Shown here piece after piece: positions 37,882 through 48,200 of a stretch of DNA of 64,000 nt. The number at the start of each line of letters is the position of its first letter. The stretch's first letter is position 1. A program made the position numbers and the translations under genes. The notes under the pieces are model-generated. The model was not told the DNA's origin, ran no database searches, and saw only the letters and a list, made by a program, of their open reading frames with translations. Origin of the DNA: Serilophus lunatus (lineage: Eukaryota > Chordata > Aves > Passeriformes > Eurylaimidae); contig VXBA01011248.1 of the NCBI GenBank assembly GCA_013399895.1, positions 23,917 through 87,916 on the forward strand, in the 5' to 3' direction.

Positions 37882-38401
37882 TCTTGTTTTCCTCTCCCAA
37901 GTGGCGTTTTTGTGCTGTTACTTACTGAGTGCTCCAAGAGATGCAAGTATTGGTGTTGCTCAATGTCTACTGTGAACTCTTGTGCCCAGTGCTTGTGAGA
38001 AGCTCCCTCTTTACTATTCAATGTAGTGTTTTAGCCCAGTAAATTTGGAGCTGCTACTGCTTGTAAGAAGCTCCAGGCTTCTTTTAGACCTCAGGACCTG
38101 GACTCAGCTTGCTTGGAGTTTTGGTTTTAGCTTGTGCTGATTTTAGCTTGTGGTGATTTTAGGTCATTTAATGATCAGGTAACAGTTATCTGCTTTGTTT
38201 TAGCTTTTGGTAAACTTTGAACACTTGTTTTTATTCTACACACTTTGTAATTAATAAATAATAACAGATATTTATGTGGACTGAAGAATCCATTGTCATG
38301 ACATAAAATGCAGCATGTATGGGTAAAGACACGGGATGATAGCAAACTTCCTGAGAATACAGGGAAAGGGTGACTCTGATGACTCCAGCAACTGACCCAT
38401 T
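37882..38401. other. spacer between two LTR-like elements
   Basis: This may be internal sequence of the preceding element. It has two related CTTGTGAGAAGCTCC / CTTGTAAGAAGCTCC motifs (about 37990 and 38060) and a 16-bp unit TTTTAGCTTGTGSTGA repeated in tandem at 38125-38156. No coding is seen. Confidence 0.4.
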
Positions 38402-38457
38402 TGTGGTGGTTATATCACTAGGGGGCGCACAACAGTGACAAAAGACTGAATAGATTT

Positions 38458-38940
38458 TACAGCAAGTAACAGTTCTACTTTCTAGGGCACTAAAGGTCTT
38501 ACATAACCCACTAGGTACTAAACAAAATACAGCCCAATATGAAACCAAACAATGTTACACAATAAAACCAAAAAAAACCCTGCTCCTCAAAGCCGGCTTG
38601 TCGGCTGAGGAGCAGGGGAAAGGAAGGGAAAGCTGCCTCTATGATGGCACCCTTGTGGGCCTCGGAGCCTATGCAAGACAGAAAAAAAGGTGAAAAGCNT
38701 ACAGCAAGTAACAGTTCTACTTTCTAGGGCACTAAAGGTCTTACATAACCCACTAGGTACTAAACAAAATACAGCCCAATATGAAACCAAACAATGTTAC
38801 ACAATAAAACCAAAAAAAACCCTGCTCCTCAAAGCCGGCTTGTCGGCTGAGGAGCAGGGGAAAGGAAGGGAAAGCTGCCTCTATGATGGCACCCTTGTGG
38901 GCCTCGGAGCCTATGCAAGACAGAAAAAAAGGTGAAAAGC
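38458..38940. repeat. false tandem duplication 1 around a single N
   Basis: The segment 38458-38698 (241 bp) is repeated without change at 38700-38940, with one N at 38699 between them. The unique sequence resumes at 38941. Perfect identity and the N in the middle indicate two contigs whose overlap was not merged. Confidence 0.93.
38580..38615 (-). other. conserved stem-loop in LTR copy B
   Basis: CTGCTCCTC and GAGGAGCAG arms match copy A exactly, but the loop differs. It is duplicated artificially at 38822-38857. Confidence 0.5.
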
Positions 38941-38985
38941 CCTCCCCCCCCAAGGGACACGCAAGGGAACAGATACCACTTGCGT

Positions 38986-39556
38986 GTTGGCTGGTGATCT
39001 CCAGATGCCACAGCTGGGACTCTGATGGTGCCACGCTGCTGCCTGTGCCGATGGAGGTGAGGGAAAGCAAGCCGCACAGTGATGGAGCCAGAAGGAGGGA
39101 CACCGTGCCTCTCTCATCTCAGGAGAAAGCCGAAAGAGAGTGCAGGACTTCCGTGTTCAGGCTTTTATGCCCTAGAAGTCCCGTAGGCTTCATCTCAGAA
39201 AGGCTGTCCCCCGATTGGCTGGTAGTGTCGGGCTCCGCTCTTTTTCCGAGATCTGGCACTCTGAACAAAANGTTGGCTGGTGATCTCCAGATGCCACAGC
39301 TGGGACTCTGATGGTGCCACGCTGCTGCCTGTGCCGATGGAGGTGAGGGAAAGCAAGCCGCACAGTGATGGAGCCAGAAGGAGGGACACCGTGCCTCTCT
39401 CATCTCAGGAGAAAGCCGAAAGAGAGTGCAGGACTTCCGTGTTCAGGCTTTTATGCCCTAGAAGTCCCGTAGGCTTCATCTCAGAAAGGCTGTCCCCCGA
39501 TTGGCTGGTAGTGTCGGGCTCCGCTCTTTTTCCGAGATCTGGCACTCTGAACAAAA
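38986..39556. repeat. false tandem duplication 2 around a single N
   Basis: The 285-bp segment 38986-39270 reappears identically at 39272-39556 on the other side of the N at 39271. The TATA-like and CCAAT motifs are therefore present twice in the file but probably once in the genome. Confidence 0.93.
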
Positions 39557-39568
39557 TGGCAGTTCCTG

Positions 39569-40243
39569 ACAAAATGCCATGCAGCCGGTGCCTGGGGTCG
39601 CCATTAACTCTGCCTGCGTAGCACTTGCTGGTCACAGGGGCCTGCCACAGGCAGTGGGGGCCACGGGACCACCATCATCTCCGGTGGGGGGCTAGCTGCA
39701 CTGCCCTTGCCTCTGCTTGGAGCTGGGGAAGTGTGGCACAGCTCCCACAGGGCTGCTGCCGCCAGCCACCCCTCCTGCACGCGTTCCTAACTGCCATTGC
39801 TGCAGCATGGGACGGAGGCACCAGCTCTCAGCCCGGGGCTTGCCCCTCAGCACTGCAGCACAGGAAAACTGGAGAAACGGTAGGAGTGGCTCTGCACGCT
39901 CTGCTNACAAAATGCCATGCAGCCGGTGCCTGGGGTCGCCATTAACTCTGCCTGCGTAGCACTTGCTGGTCACAGGGGCCTGCCACAGGCAGTGGGGGCC
40001 ACGGGACCACCATCATCTCCGGTGGGGGGCTAGCTGCACTGCCCTTGCCTCTGCTTGGAGCTGGGGAAGTGTGGCACAGCTCCCACAGGGCTGCTGCCGC
40101 CAGCCACCCCTCCTGCACGCGTTCCTAACTGCCATTGCTGCAGCATGGGACGGAGGCACCAGCTCTCAGCCCGGGGCTTGCCCCTCAGCACTGCAGCACA
40201 GGAAAACTGGAGAAACGGTAGGAGTGGCTCTGCACGCTCTGCT
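39569..40243. repeat. false tandem duplication 3 around a single N
   Basis: The 337-bp segment 39569-39905 is repeated identically at 39907-40243 around the N at 39906. With the other two, 863 bp of sequence plus three Ns are surplus. Confidence 0.93.
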
Positions 40244-40795
40244 CTGTGACCAGCGGATAGGCGCTGCGCAGTCCCACGGCCCCTGCAAGGTGCTGGGCAG
40301 GACCAGTCACCGCCATCCACTCCATTCCAGAGTGCCTGGGGGTGGCAAGAGAAACCCTGTGCGTGCAGCCTGCAGCCACAAGCCAGGACTTGCCATGGGA
40401 GGAGCAGAGCACTGCGCCACCAATGCCACTCCGTCCTGCCCACTGCAGTGAGCCAAGGCCCACCAGGAAAAACGGAGCGTCGCACCAAAGCCAGCACCCC
40501 AGCTCCGAGCATGCGTGCCGCCTGGCTCTGCCGCTCTGACAGCACCTGCCGCCTCTTTGCCAATGCCAGCGGTAAGCGAGGAGGAGGGGAAACTCTGTGC
40601 CCACTGTGCCAAACAGCCACTCAACCACAGGCACGTGGGACAGGGTCCCTTCCTGAATGGCCACAGGAGCACCAGTTCCATTCCTGTGTCTCTCTGCTGC
40701 TGTCACTCCCTGGCCCCTGCTCCAGGACATGGAGAGCGAAGGCGGGGAGGAAGCTCTGCAGATTTCCTAGACTTCAGCTTTCCATCAGGTTTCTA

Positions 40796-43160
40796 AAAAA
40801 TTGGCTTTACAAATAAGCAAACAAGTAAACAATCCAAACATTTCCCTTCCCCCCATAAACCCCGTTTTCAAACTCATAACACCCATATCCAGTTATTACT
40901 CCTCACAGGCATGTCACCTCAGTGAAAACTGGTATAGCTGAACAAGTATCCAACATATGCAAAACACATAAGTACATAAAAAGTTGTGATGTAACCTGGA
41001 CTTTCAGAACAACAAAGATAGAGCAAAGTGTAGAGGCGGTTAGTAAACACATAAAGTTTTTCTAAGCATATATCAATATCAGGAGGATGACACCATCAAC
41101 ATCACCACCAAACTGTTCCCATAAACAGACTAGTCATGCTGATGACTTGCTGTTAACATCTTCCCTCCCCAATATTTTAGGCATTGGCCTTAGGAACTTA
41201 GAGGAGCAAAGGGTGAGCATAGTGCCATAGAAAGTACAAAATACATCTGTAAGTTTTGTATATGTATTATTTTGACTGTAATGTATTTGGAATTATAATC
41301 ATTGTAACTAGACTAATATTTATTTCATTAGACATAATTTTATTTTAGTATTTTAATATTTTGATATTTTGCTATTCTAGTATTTTAAATATTAGCATTG
41401 AATTATTCTTACAGTAAATTCCTGCATTTTCATGTTCCTTTTGTTAAAATTTGTGTGTGACACTCTGGCAATCTATTCTGTAACTTTGATGCAAAATATT
41501 GGTAATATAAGAGGCACAAATAGAATAGAATAAAATAGGGTTTTGATTTATTCCCCAAATGCCTAACATCTGGACCTCTTTAAAATAATGTGTTTTTTCT
41601 GCAGGTTGGAAAAATAGGCGACCATTCACTGAAATGAAGCCAACATGCCATTCAAAAAAAAATTGAAGATCACTTTTATGTAAAAAGAAAAAAAAATATG
41701 GCAAATAAAGTTGATGGATGTAGAGGAATGATTTACAAATAAGCATTTGTGCTTGCATATTTTATAAGATTTACAAGATTCTCAGAAACCTGTACATCTC
41801 TAGAGCAGATGGACTCTACCTTCTGTGGCAGAAGACAAGCATTCCACATTGTCATAAGACAGTTGAGATTCTTTTTTTTGTTGCATAAAGGGTTTCTTAA
41901 CATCTCTCTTTCTGCTGAAGTTCTAGTGGGCTTTTTTTTTGGCTTTTTTTCCCTTTTTCCTTTTTTTTTTTTNNNNNNNNNNNNNNNNNNNNNNNNNNNN
42001 NNNNNNNNNNNNNNNNNNNNNTTTTTCCTCCTTCTCTGTTAGTTTTATTTACTTAATGACTTTTGTTATGGGTTTTCTCCCTTTTTTAAGTTTTTTTTTC
42101 CCAAAGTTCCTGGAAATTTCATATCCAGAAATGCAGGCAATATTCCAAGTAAGGCTGTATTGCAGCTGTAAGAAGATAGCTGTTTATACTTCTATGCTTT
42201 CAGAAATTAAATCCTTGTGTAGACAGTTGAAAATTGTTTTGTTGTTTTTTTGTAGTTAAAAACCTGAATGATCTAAATTTTTGAAGATTCTCACACTGAT
42301 TACTTTCCAGAGAGTTTTCTTCTCTTGGATTTTTCAGATAATGGAATTAGAATGTAATTATTTTATTTTCCAGACTTTGCGATATTTGCATTCCTCCGTT
42401 TAAATTCCATTTTTCTTTCCTCATGATGAAAGTTCTTTGTCAAACATCAGGTGGTCGAAGATAATTTTTCTGTATTGGTATTATAACTTCAGAATTTTGT
42501 ATCTGGTGACAGCTTGCTGCCATACTGGTTTTTTATAATCATTAGACCTTCTTGGGTGCTATTTATACTGTGTCAGATATATAAAGTCTGAGGACCCTCT
42601 GAACAGCCATCAGGTATGCCAACAATTTTTATAACAAAGGTCTTATAGGGTATGGGAGATTGACTTAAGTCAGAATGTTTGCATCAGAAAATAATTTGGT
42701 GATGTTTTTTTCCTTTATAAGTAGAGAAAGACAAAATATTAATTCTAACACCTATAAGACTATCATAATTTGGTGCTATTACTTCTTAAATCATGCACTG
42801 TGAATCAACAGCTGCAGGCCTATCTGTTCTATTTGTCTTTTTTTCACTTTTACATACAATGTATGCGTATTGCCTAAAAAAAATAATTGGCTAACATGAA
42901 GAAGGGCATGTAAATTACTTTTTCTGTTTAAATTATGGCCAATACCATCATTGCAACTAAAGAGAGAGCAAAACAGATGTAGGACCAGTTATGCCTTGAA
43001 AACTTAAATAGATTATTAAAGGAAATGTGAATGTAACTTTATTTCTCAATAATATACTGTTAGTAAATTATGGATACAGATGTATTAAAGAAATAAGAAT
43101 TTATTATATGATGTAGAAAAGATTTAATTAAAGAAATATTTATTTAATTAAAGAATATTA
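40796..43160. other. AT-rich stretch with a 49-base gap
   Basis: No gene or named repeat is recognised. Ns fill 41973-42021 within T-rich sequence (T runs on both sides), so the gap is again at low complexity. The 13-mer TTTAATTAAAGAA occurs at 43123-43135 and 43143-43155, just before the GC-rich block. Confidence 0.5.
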
Positions 43161-44780
43161 AAATACCGAAAACCCACAGAAAACTCAACAAGCACTTCCC
43201 CAAAAACTCAAAACAACCCACAAGACACACACCAATCTCACCACCCACCAGGCCATAAACAAAACAAAGAGAATTTATTCCCGTTTCAATGTCTTAAGAT
43301 GTAGCTGATTGAGGTAGACAGCAGGCGGTGTTGATGGCCGTGGGGGCAACAGCGATGATGGACGGAAGGGATGCGCCTGTAGTCTGTGGTTGGCTGGTTT
43401 CTGGAACATGCCACCGGAGCAGAGGAGCAACTTTGTGGAGGTTTCAAGATGGAAGAAGCTGGAAAACACGGGCTCCTTCTCTAACGAACTCCAGATGCGA
43501 AGAGAGCGAAGAGCTTGAAAAGTCTTTGGTTGTCCCAGAATGCTTTGCCCTGCGAGCCTCCCCCAGCCTGCCTTCAAGGAGGGGCGGACTTGCCCCTCGT
43601 CAAACTCTAATTGGTCTCTCCAGTCTTGTCCCGACCCAGCTCTGTCCCAGCCCCGCCTCTAGGCTCCGCCTTCAGAGCCCTGCCAGGGGTTGAAACAACA
43701 TGGTGGCCGTCATGTGCTACCACCATGCTGTCACCACCGCAGCCACTGAGCACGGTCCCGACTGTCACTGCCAGCCATGCCAATCCCCCTTGTCCGAGGG
43801 GCCCAGCCGTGCCTTTGCCACACAGAGAAAAATTCACAAAAACTGCTGCAGAGTACAGCCCGGGTCTCTCCATCAGCCTGCGCTGATGCCAAAGTGGTGC
43901 GTCCACGTGCCGCCACCTTGCTGCTGGGGCTGCTGCAATGCAGGGAACGCTGTTGCGCGACCACCGGCGGATCCCCAGGACACACCGACCAACAGACTGG
44001 AGCGGGCTTGCCCGCCACCGCCGCCCGTGTGCGTTCTGTGAGCCCCATTCGGTGCTGTGTTTGCCCTGCCGCCTCTACCGCCGCACTGTGACAGCAGCAC
44101 CGCTCTACCCAGGCAGTGCTCGAGCCCTGCCCTGGCGACGGGACCAGGGGAGCTACTGCTCCCAATATCCCTGGCTGTCCCGGTGTTCTCACTTAGCCTG
44201 CGCTTTCAGGTGTGGCATAGGCATGCTGTACACAACAGGCTCCGCTGTGTCTGGCATAGCAGCGAGCCTAAGAGCAGCAGGGGACCCTGCGGGTCCTCCC
44301 AGCTGTTCCGGGTGCTGCACCATGCCAGCACACGCTCTGCGTGCTCCTGCCTGTCCCGGTGTCTCCGGCGGTCCCTGTGTCCGGCATGGCAGGTGCACTA
44401 TGCAGCAGGTACTGCCATGCCTGGCATGCCCCACAATCCCGAGGCTTGTGACCTCCCTGCCGCACCTGCTGCCCCTGGCAACAGATACACGCGAAAACCG
44501 GGGAGATGCCACATGATGATCAGGCGCCGCAAAAACCTTCCTTTCCTGGTAATTCCAGTTCCCCCCCACCCACCCCCCCGGCATTCTCAGGCATTCCTGG
44601 CCGTCTCGCCACCATGGGGGCAGTGTGCACCACAAGACCATGGTCTCTTTGAACCCCTCCCCCTAACCCATATGACACCCCTTCCTTCCCCACCCCCACC
44701 TCCCCAAAGAAGAAAACACACATGAACCAAGAGGGTACAAGGTGGGCGAGGGGCGGGGGGGTGGGAGGAACTGTGGTAGG
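43161..44780 (-). mobile_element. GC-rich block, possibly a distant LTR-like element
   Basis: The layout resembles copies A and B on the minus strand: an AATAAA (TTTATT at 43274-43279 on the plus strand), a GGGGGCAACAGCGATGATGG stretch like the AACAGTGATG of copy A, a CCAAT box (ATTGG, 43610-43614) and a GC-rich body up to about 44700. It lacks an obvious TATA box and the shared stem-loop. Related GGCATAG / GGCATGG / GGCATGC motifs recur at 44215-44430. Frames up to 222 codons on both strands are expected in such GC-rich DNA and show no known domain. A CpG-island-type promoter is the alternative. Confidence 0.35.
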
Positions 44781-45299
44781 GAAAAAAAAAAGTCTTTTAT
44801 TTAAACTGGGTTAATACAGGAAAAGTTTTCCCAGCCTCAGCTAACCCACAACATATGCTGTGATTGAACTTTCCATCAAGCAAAAAGTGGCCCGTGAAGA
44901 CTTAAATCACAATAAACTAAGAACCACTTCCTTGACCTTCATATCTGACTTTCAATTCATATCTTCTATTTAAATAGGAAAATAGCAACCTGGTCTAACT
45001 AAGATAAAGCATACAGTATAGCTGATTCCTGGAATAGAAAGAAGACATCTATGGTGTTTGCCACAGGCATATGAAATAGATAAAAGAAAGATAAGTACTT
45101 TAAAAAAAGGTGGACCATAATGAATGTATGGGAATGAAGAAAAGAAAGGGTTTGTTTTCTTTCCCCTGAAGTAAAAGGAAAAAAACATTTTGAGAAGAAA
45201 ACAGTTTTCCCTGAGAAGCAGGAATCTGGTATGTTTCTTCAATCTTAATAAAACATTTTGGCAGAGGGAGCTCTCTGACATTTGAAGGGAGAAGAGACT
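44781..45299. other. non-coding spacer
   Basis: Composition returns to AT-rich after the GC block. Nothing is recognised. Confidence 0.45.
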
Positions 45300-45650
45300 G
45301 AAATGTTTTACCTCTGACATAGAGTCCTACAATTGTGAGTTTTTATATTTAATGGGATGCAGGGTCATTTCCCGTGGGCTGTTTAGTGGACCTTTGTAGC
45401 TTCAAAATGTGATTCTTCCCTCAGAAGGGCCTAAAGCTGATTATTAACCATGATTCATAAATTCTTCAGAAGACGATCAAGTTAGGTTTATGAATTCAGG
45501 CTGGGCCAGAATGCAGCTGCCTCCCTTCTGTGTGTAAATAACAAGAAGCACTTAAATTTACAGAAAAATAACCTTTTTAGTCTATTTTCCTTGCTCATTG
45601 TCCTTTTACAACAACAGAGCAGCTGTTTAAATGATTTTATGGGGGTTACA
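45300..45650. promoter_or_regulatory. possible conserved non-coding element
   Basis: The core at 45425-45525 has dense homeodomain-like cores (CTGATTATTAACCATGATTC, GTTTATGAATTCAGG) next to CAGCTG-type E-boxes. It carries no repeats and no frame. The look is typical of a developmental enhancer, but alignment is needed. Confidence 0.28.
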
Positions 45651-46620
45651 AAGGAAAGAAAAGGATAAAAATGAAAATAGACATGTATTCCAAATTCTCA
45701 TTAGAATGGCATGTCTGGTGAGTTAGTTTGCAGAAATAGTGTGGATTTTAAAGGGAGGACAAAAAATGATGGCAAGCTTGGAAAGTGTTTGCTGCTTGAA
45801 ATCTCTTCTGATCCGTCAGTAAACCAAACAATCCATGATACTGTACTAAGTGTATGGTACACTACAAACATACGGAGGAACACTAATAGAAATCCTCTAA
45901 GCATCATTACCACACTGAAGGAAGACTTTGCCCAAGGCATGTGGTTCTTCTTTTTCTCTGGGGTAGAGCTGCAGATTTGTAGGCCAAATGCTCTAAATAA
46001 ATAAGGTCTGTGCAGAATGTATTGACTTCTGCAGATTTTAAGTTATTTTTACTCTTCCAAAAGTAGTAATTATGAACAAGGAATATCAAAGTCCTATTTC
46101 ACCACAGATTCCATGATATTATAAACTACAGATATGACTGAAATGCACAGTGACACAAATGCCATCAGGATTCATACCATTGCTTCTAGTTTATTCTGGC
46201 AGAAGCCTTTTGTTATGTGTAACTTAGTGGAAGTCTTCTTGTTAGTATTTAAGCTGGTTGACTTGTTTGCAGTGTTTGGTCCTATGACTATATGATCTCT
46301 GATCCCCCTTTGGTTGAAATCAGCTAGAGTACTTAATATTAACTCCATATATAAGAATTTAAAGTGATCTTTATATTTAAAATTGATGTAAGATTATCAT
46401 CATTGTACCAGTAAAAAAGCACCGTTTCTGTCCAGTCAAATAAAGTCAGGTATTGTTCACTAAATAAGTAATAAGATAATTTTTCCTTTAAACTGCTGAT
46501 ATTTGTATCTAAGTTAGTTCCTTGAATAGGACAATAATATTTTCCCATATAACATGAATTTGTGATTTCCTGTTCTTCTTTATTTGTCAGGCTTTTTAGA
46601 TTTAGTTGTTCAAATGTGTG

Positions 46621-46697
46621 AAGGAAAAGAGGGAGGGAGAGAGAAAAGGAGGGAGTGAAAGAGGGAAGGAGGAAGGAAGCACCTTTTTTTTTTTTTT
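46621..46697. repeat. purine tract followed by poly-T
   Basis: About 59 bp of nearly pure A/G (GGGAGGGAGAGAGAAAAGG type) is followed at once by about 14 T. Purine tracts of this length can take up triplex forms. Confidence 0.8.
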
Positions 46698-46760
46698 GTC
46701 AGACTACCTTTTTCTTGATGGTTTTCTAATTCAATTATTTTCTTGATGCTTTTTGTAATT

Positions 46761-46790
46761 AAAAATAAATAAATTTATTTATTTATTTAT
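46761..46790. repeat. (AAAT)n/(ATTT)n self-complementary microsatellite
   Basis: AAAT units switch to ATTT units, so the sequence is its own reverse complement over most of its length. Confidence 0.85.
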
Positions 46791-46879
46791 CAACAAGAAG
46801 TTACTTCATCTGCAATATATTGTTTATAAAACACGGTCAATTTGCGGATATCCTTTGCAAGCATAATGTGCATTTGTAG

Positions 46880-46935
46880 AACACACATATATAAATGTGC
46901 AGAGAGAGAACATATATATTCACATATATATATGC
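46880..46935. repeat. TA/CA-type simple repeats
   Basis: There are several short (AT)n and CATATATA runs, with a GAGAGAGA insert. Confidence 0.7.
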
Positions 46936-48146
46936 ATGCACCTATTTACAATTGTAGATGGTCTGATTCAAGATGCCTATGCTATCAAGATTTTTAAGCA
47001 ATTCTATTCAATACTTTTAATAGTAATCTCTTCTCAGAACAATTTATTAGTGTTAGAAGATGCAGTCATATTTTATGGAAATATTATGTGCCTCTAATAT
47101 TGCTTTTTTCACCCTGGCAGATAAAACAAAGCAAAACAAGAACTAAAGGGACTCAATAAGTGCAGGTTAATCACAGATTTATTAATGTAAGGTTGTCAGT
47201 CTCTGACAAGGGGATGAAAAAGACAGGTAAATGTAACAACTACTTAATTCATCTCCCTGATATGTGGTTAAACTCCAAAGTTTCGGACTCAAACATATTT
47301 TGCATTGTGTTGTCTTCGTGGAATTTTGGGCAGAATGATAACGTAATGGGAATTGTATTATGTTAAAATATTTCAAGAATATCCGCGAACAGAATGAATC
47401 TCAATGACTTTGATATAGGTAGAGTTTAGTAGAAAATGGATAGTCTTAGTCCTCATGATGGAACTCCAAGATTTCTTGGTGTTTGTGCTTTGGGTTCACA
47501 GGCCTGTCCATGAAGTGCAGGCACCATTGCCTCCAAAATATTTCCACCCATTTACCTCTTTGTTCTCTGCTACCTAGCAACCTTAATTATTGCTTCCTAT
47601 CTAGACATATTTTATTTTATCCCTATAGGGTACACATAGGGAACATAGAAACACATTTTTTTAGCTGCATCCCTGGAATGATTTCTCTTGAATGCCTATA
47701 GTGCAACAAATCCTTGGAGAATCCACATTAATGAAGTTAAGTATTATTTCGCAGAAATATTATCTGGTGAAAACCATCAGACTTTGATTCATGTCATTTA
47801 TTGTAGTCTCATATTCTCCTTCCTGTCTTGATAGGAAAGTTATAGTTTAAAATCCCACTGGAAGATTGCTGCAGTTTTCGCTGTTATCACTTAATATTAA
47901 ACCTCCATTTTATTGTAATTATTACTATTCCTTATTAATCTAAAATGCTACTAAACAGTAAGTTCGAGTGTGACTCCATCCTTGTGGTGTTCCACACTTT
48001 CTGCATAAATATTTAAAGAGTAACATAGCATGATTTTCAGAGAGGCTTAAGGGAAGCTGTAGGAGGGAATTGGGTAGCTACACTTTGGTTGTCCAAAACT
48101 GATATCTTTGATGAAGTGGGAGGGGTTTAGAGTTTGTCATTTGAGT

Positions 48147-48200
48147 TTCCTCTTCTTCAGGCTGAACAAGCCAAGTTAGCTCAGTCGCTCCTTATATGGG
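48147..48200 (-). mobile_element. CR1 LINE fragment
   Basis: TCCTCTTCTTCAGGCTGAAC, AAGCCAAGTTAGCTCAGTC and CTCCTTATATGG match the reverse complement of the CR1 segment coding the SLEKR-like C-terminal region. Only about 50 bp can be recognised. Confidence 0.6.

Larger units (their letters stand above)
38402..40795 (-). mobile_element. LTR-like retroelement, copy B (contains assembly duplications)
   Basis: This is the same family and orientation as copy A at 12824. It begins TGTGGTGGTT, has CACTAGGGGG, the stem-loop (38580-38615), GGGAACAGATACCAC, a TATA-like GCTTTTATGC (39161-39170, reverse of GCATAAAAGC), a CCAAT box nearby (GATTGGCTGG, 39213-39222) and a GC-rich body to about 40790. The canonical AATAAA seen in copy A is absent from the matching place. 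Three artificial duplications lie inside, so the true length is near 1.5 kb, not 2.4 kb. No retroviral coding domain is found; frames up to 196 codons are a product of GC-rich sequence. The right border is uncertain. Confidence 0.6.
45651..48146. other. AT-rich non-coding stretch
   Basis: Apart from the simple repeats listed separately nothing can be named. A 97-codon frame at 45711-46004 has no recognisable domain. Confidence 0.45.

Noticed and set aside
38458..40243. A biological tandem array of three different repeats
   Set aside because: Each pair is identical and separated by exactly one N, which points to assembly overlaps.
39963..40816. Frames of 162 to 196 codons on both strands in LTR copy B
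   Set aside because: They occur in several frames of the same GC-rich repeat, and parts are doubled by the assembly artefact.
43938..44725. Long plus-strand frames (192 and 222 codons)
   Set aside because: They overlap each other in different frames, equally long frames exist on the minus strand, and the GC-rich composition makes stops rare. No domain is recognisable.
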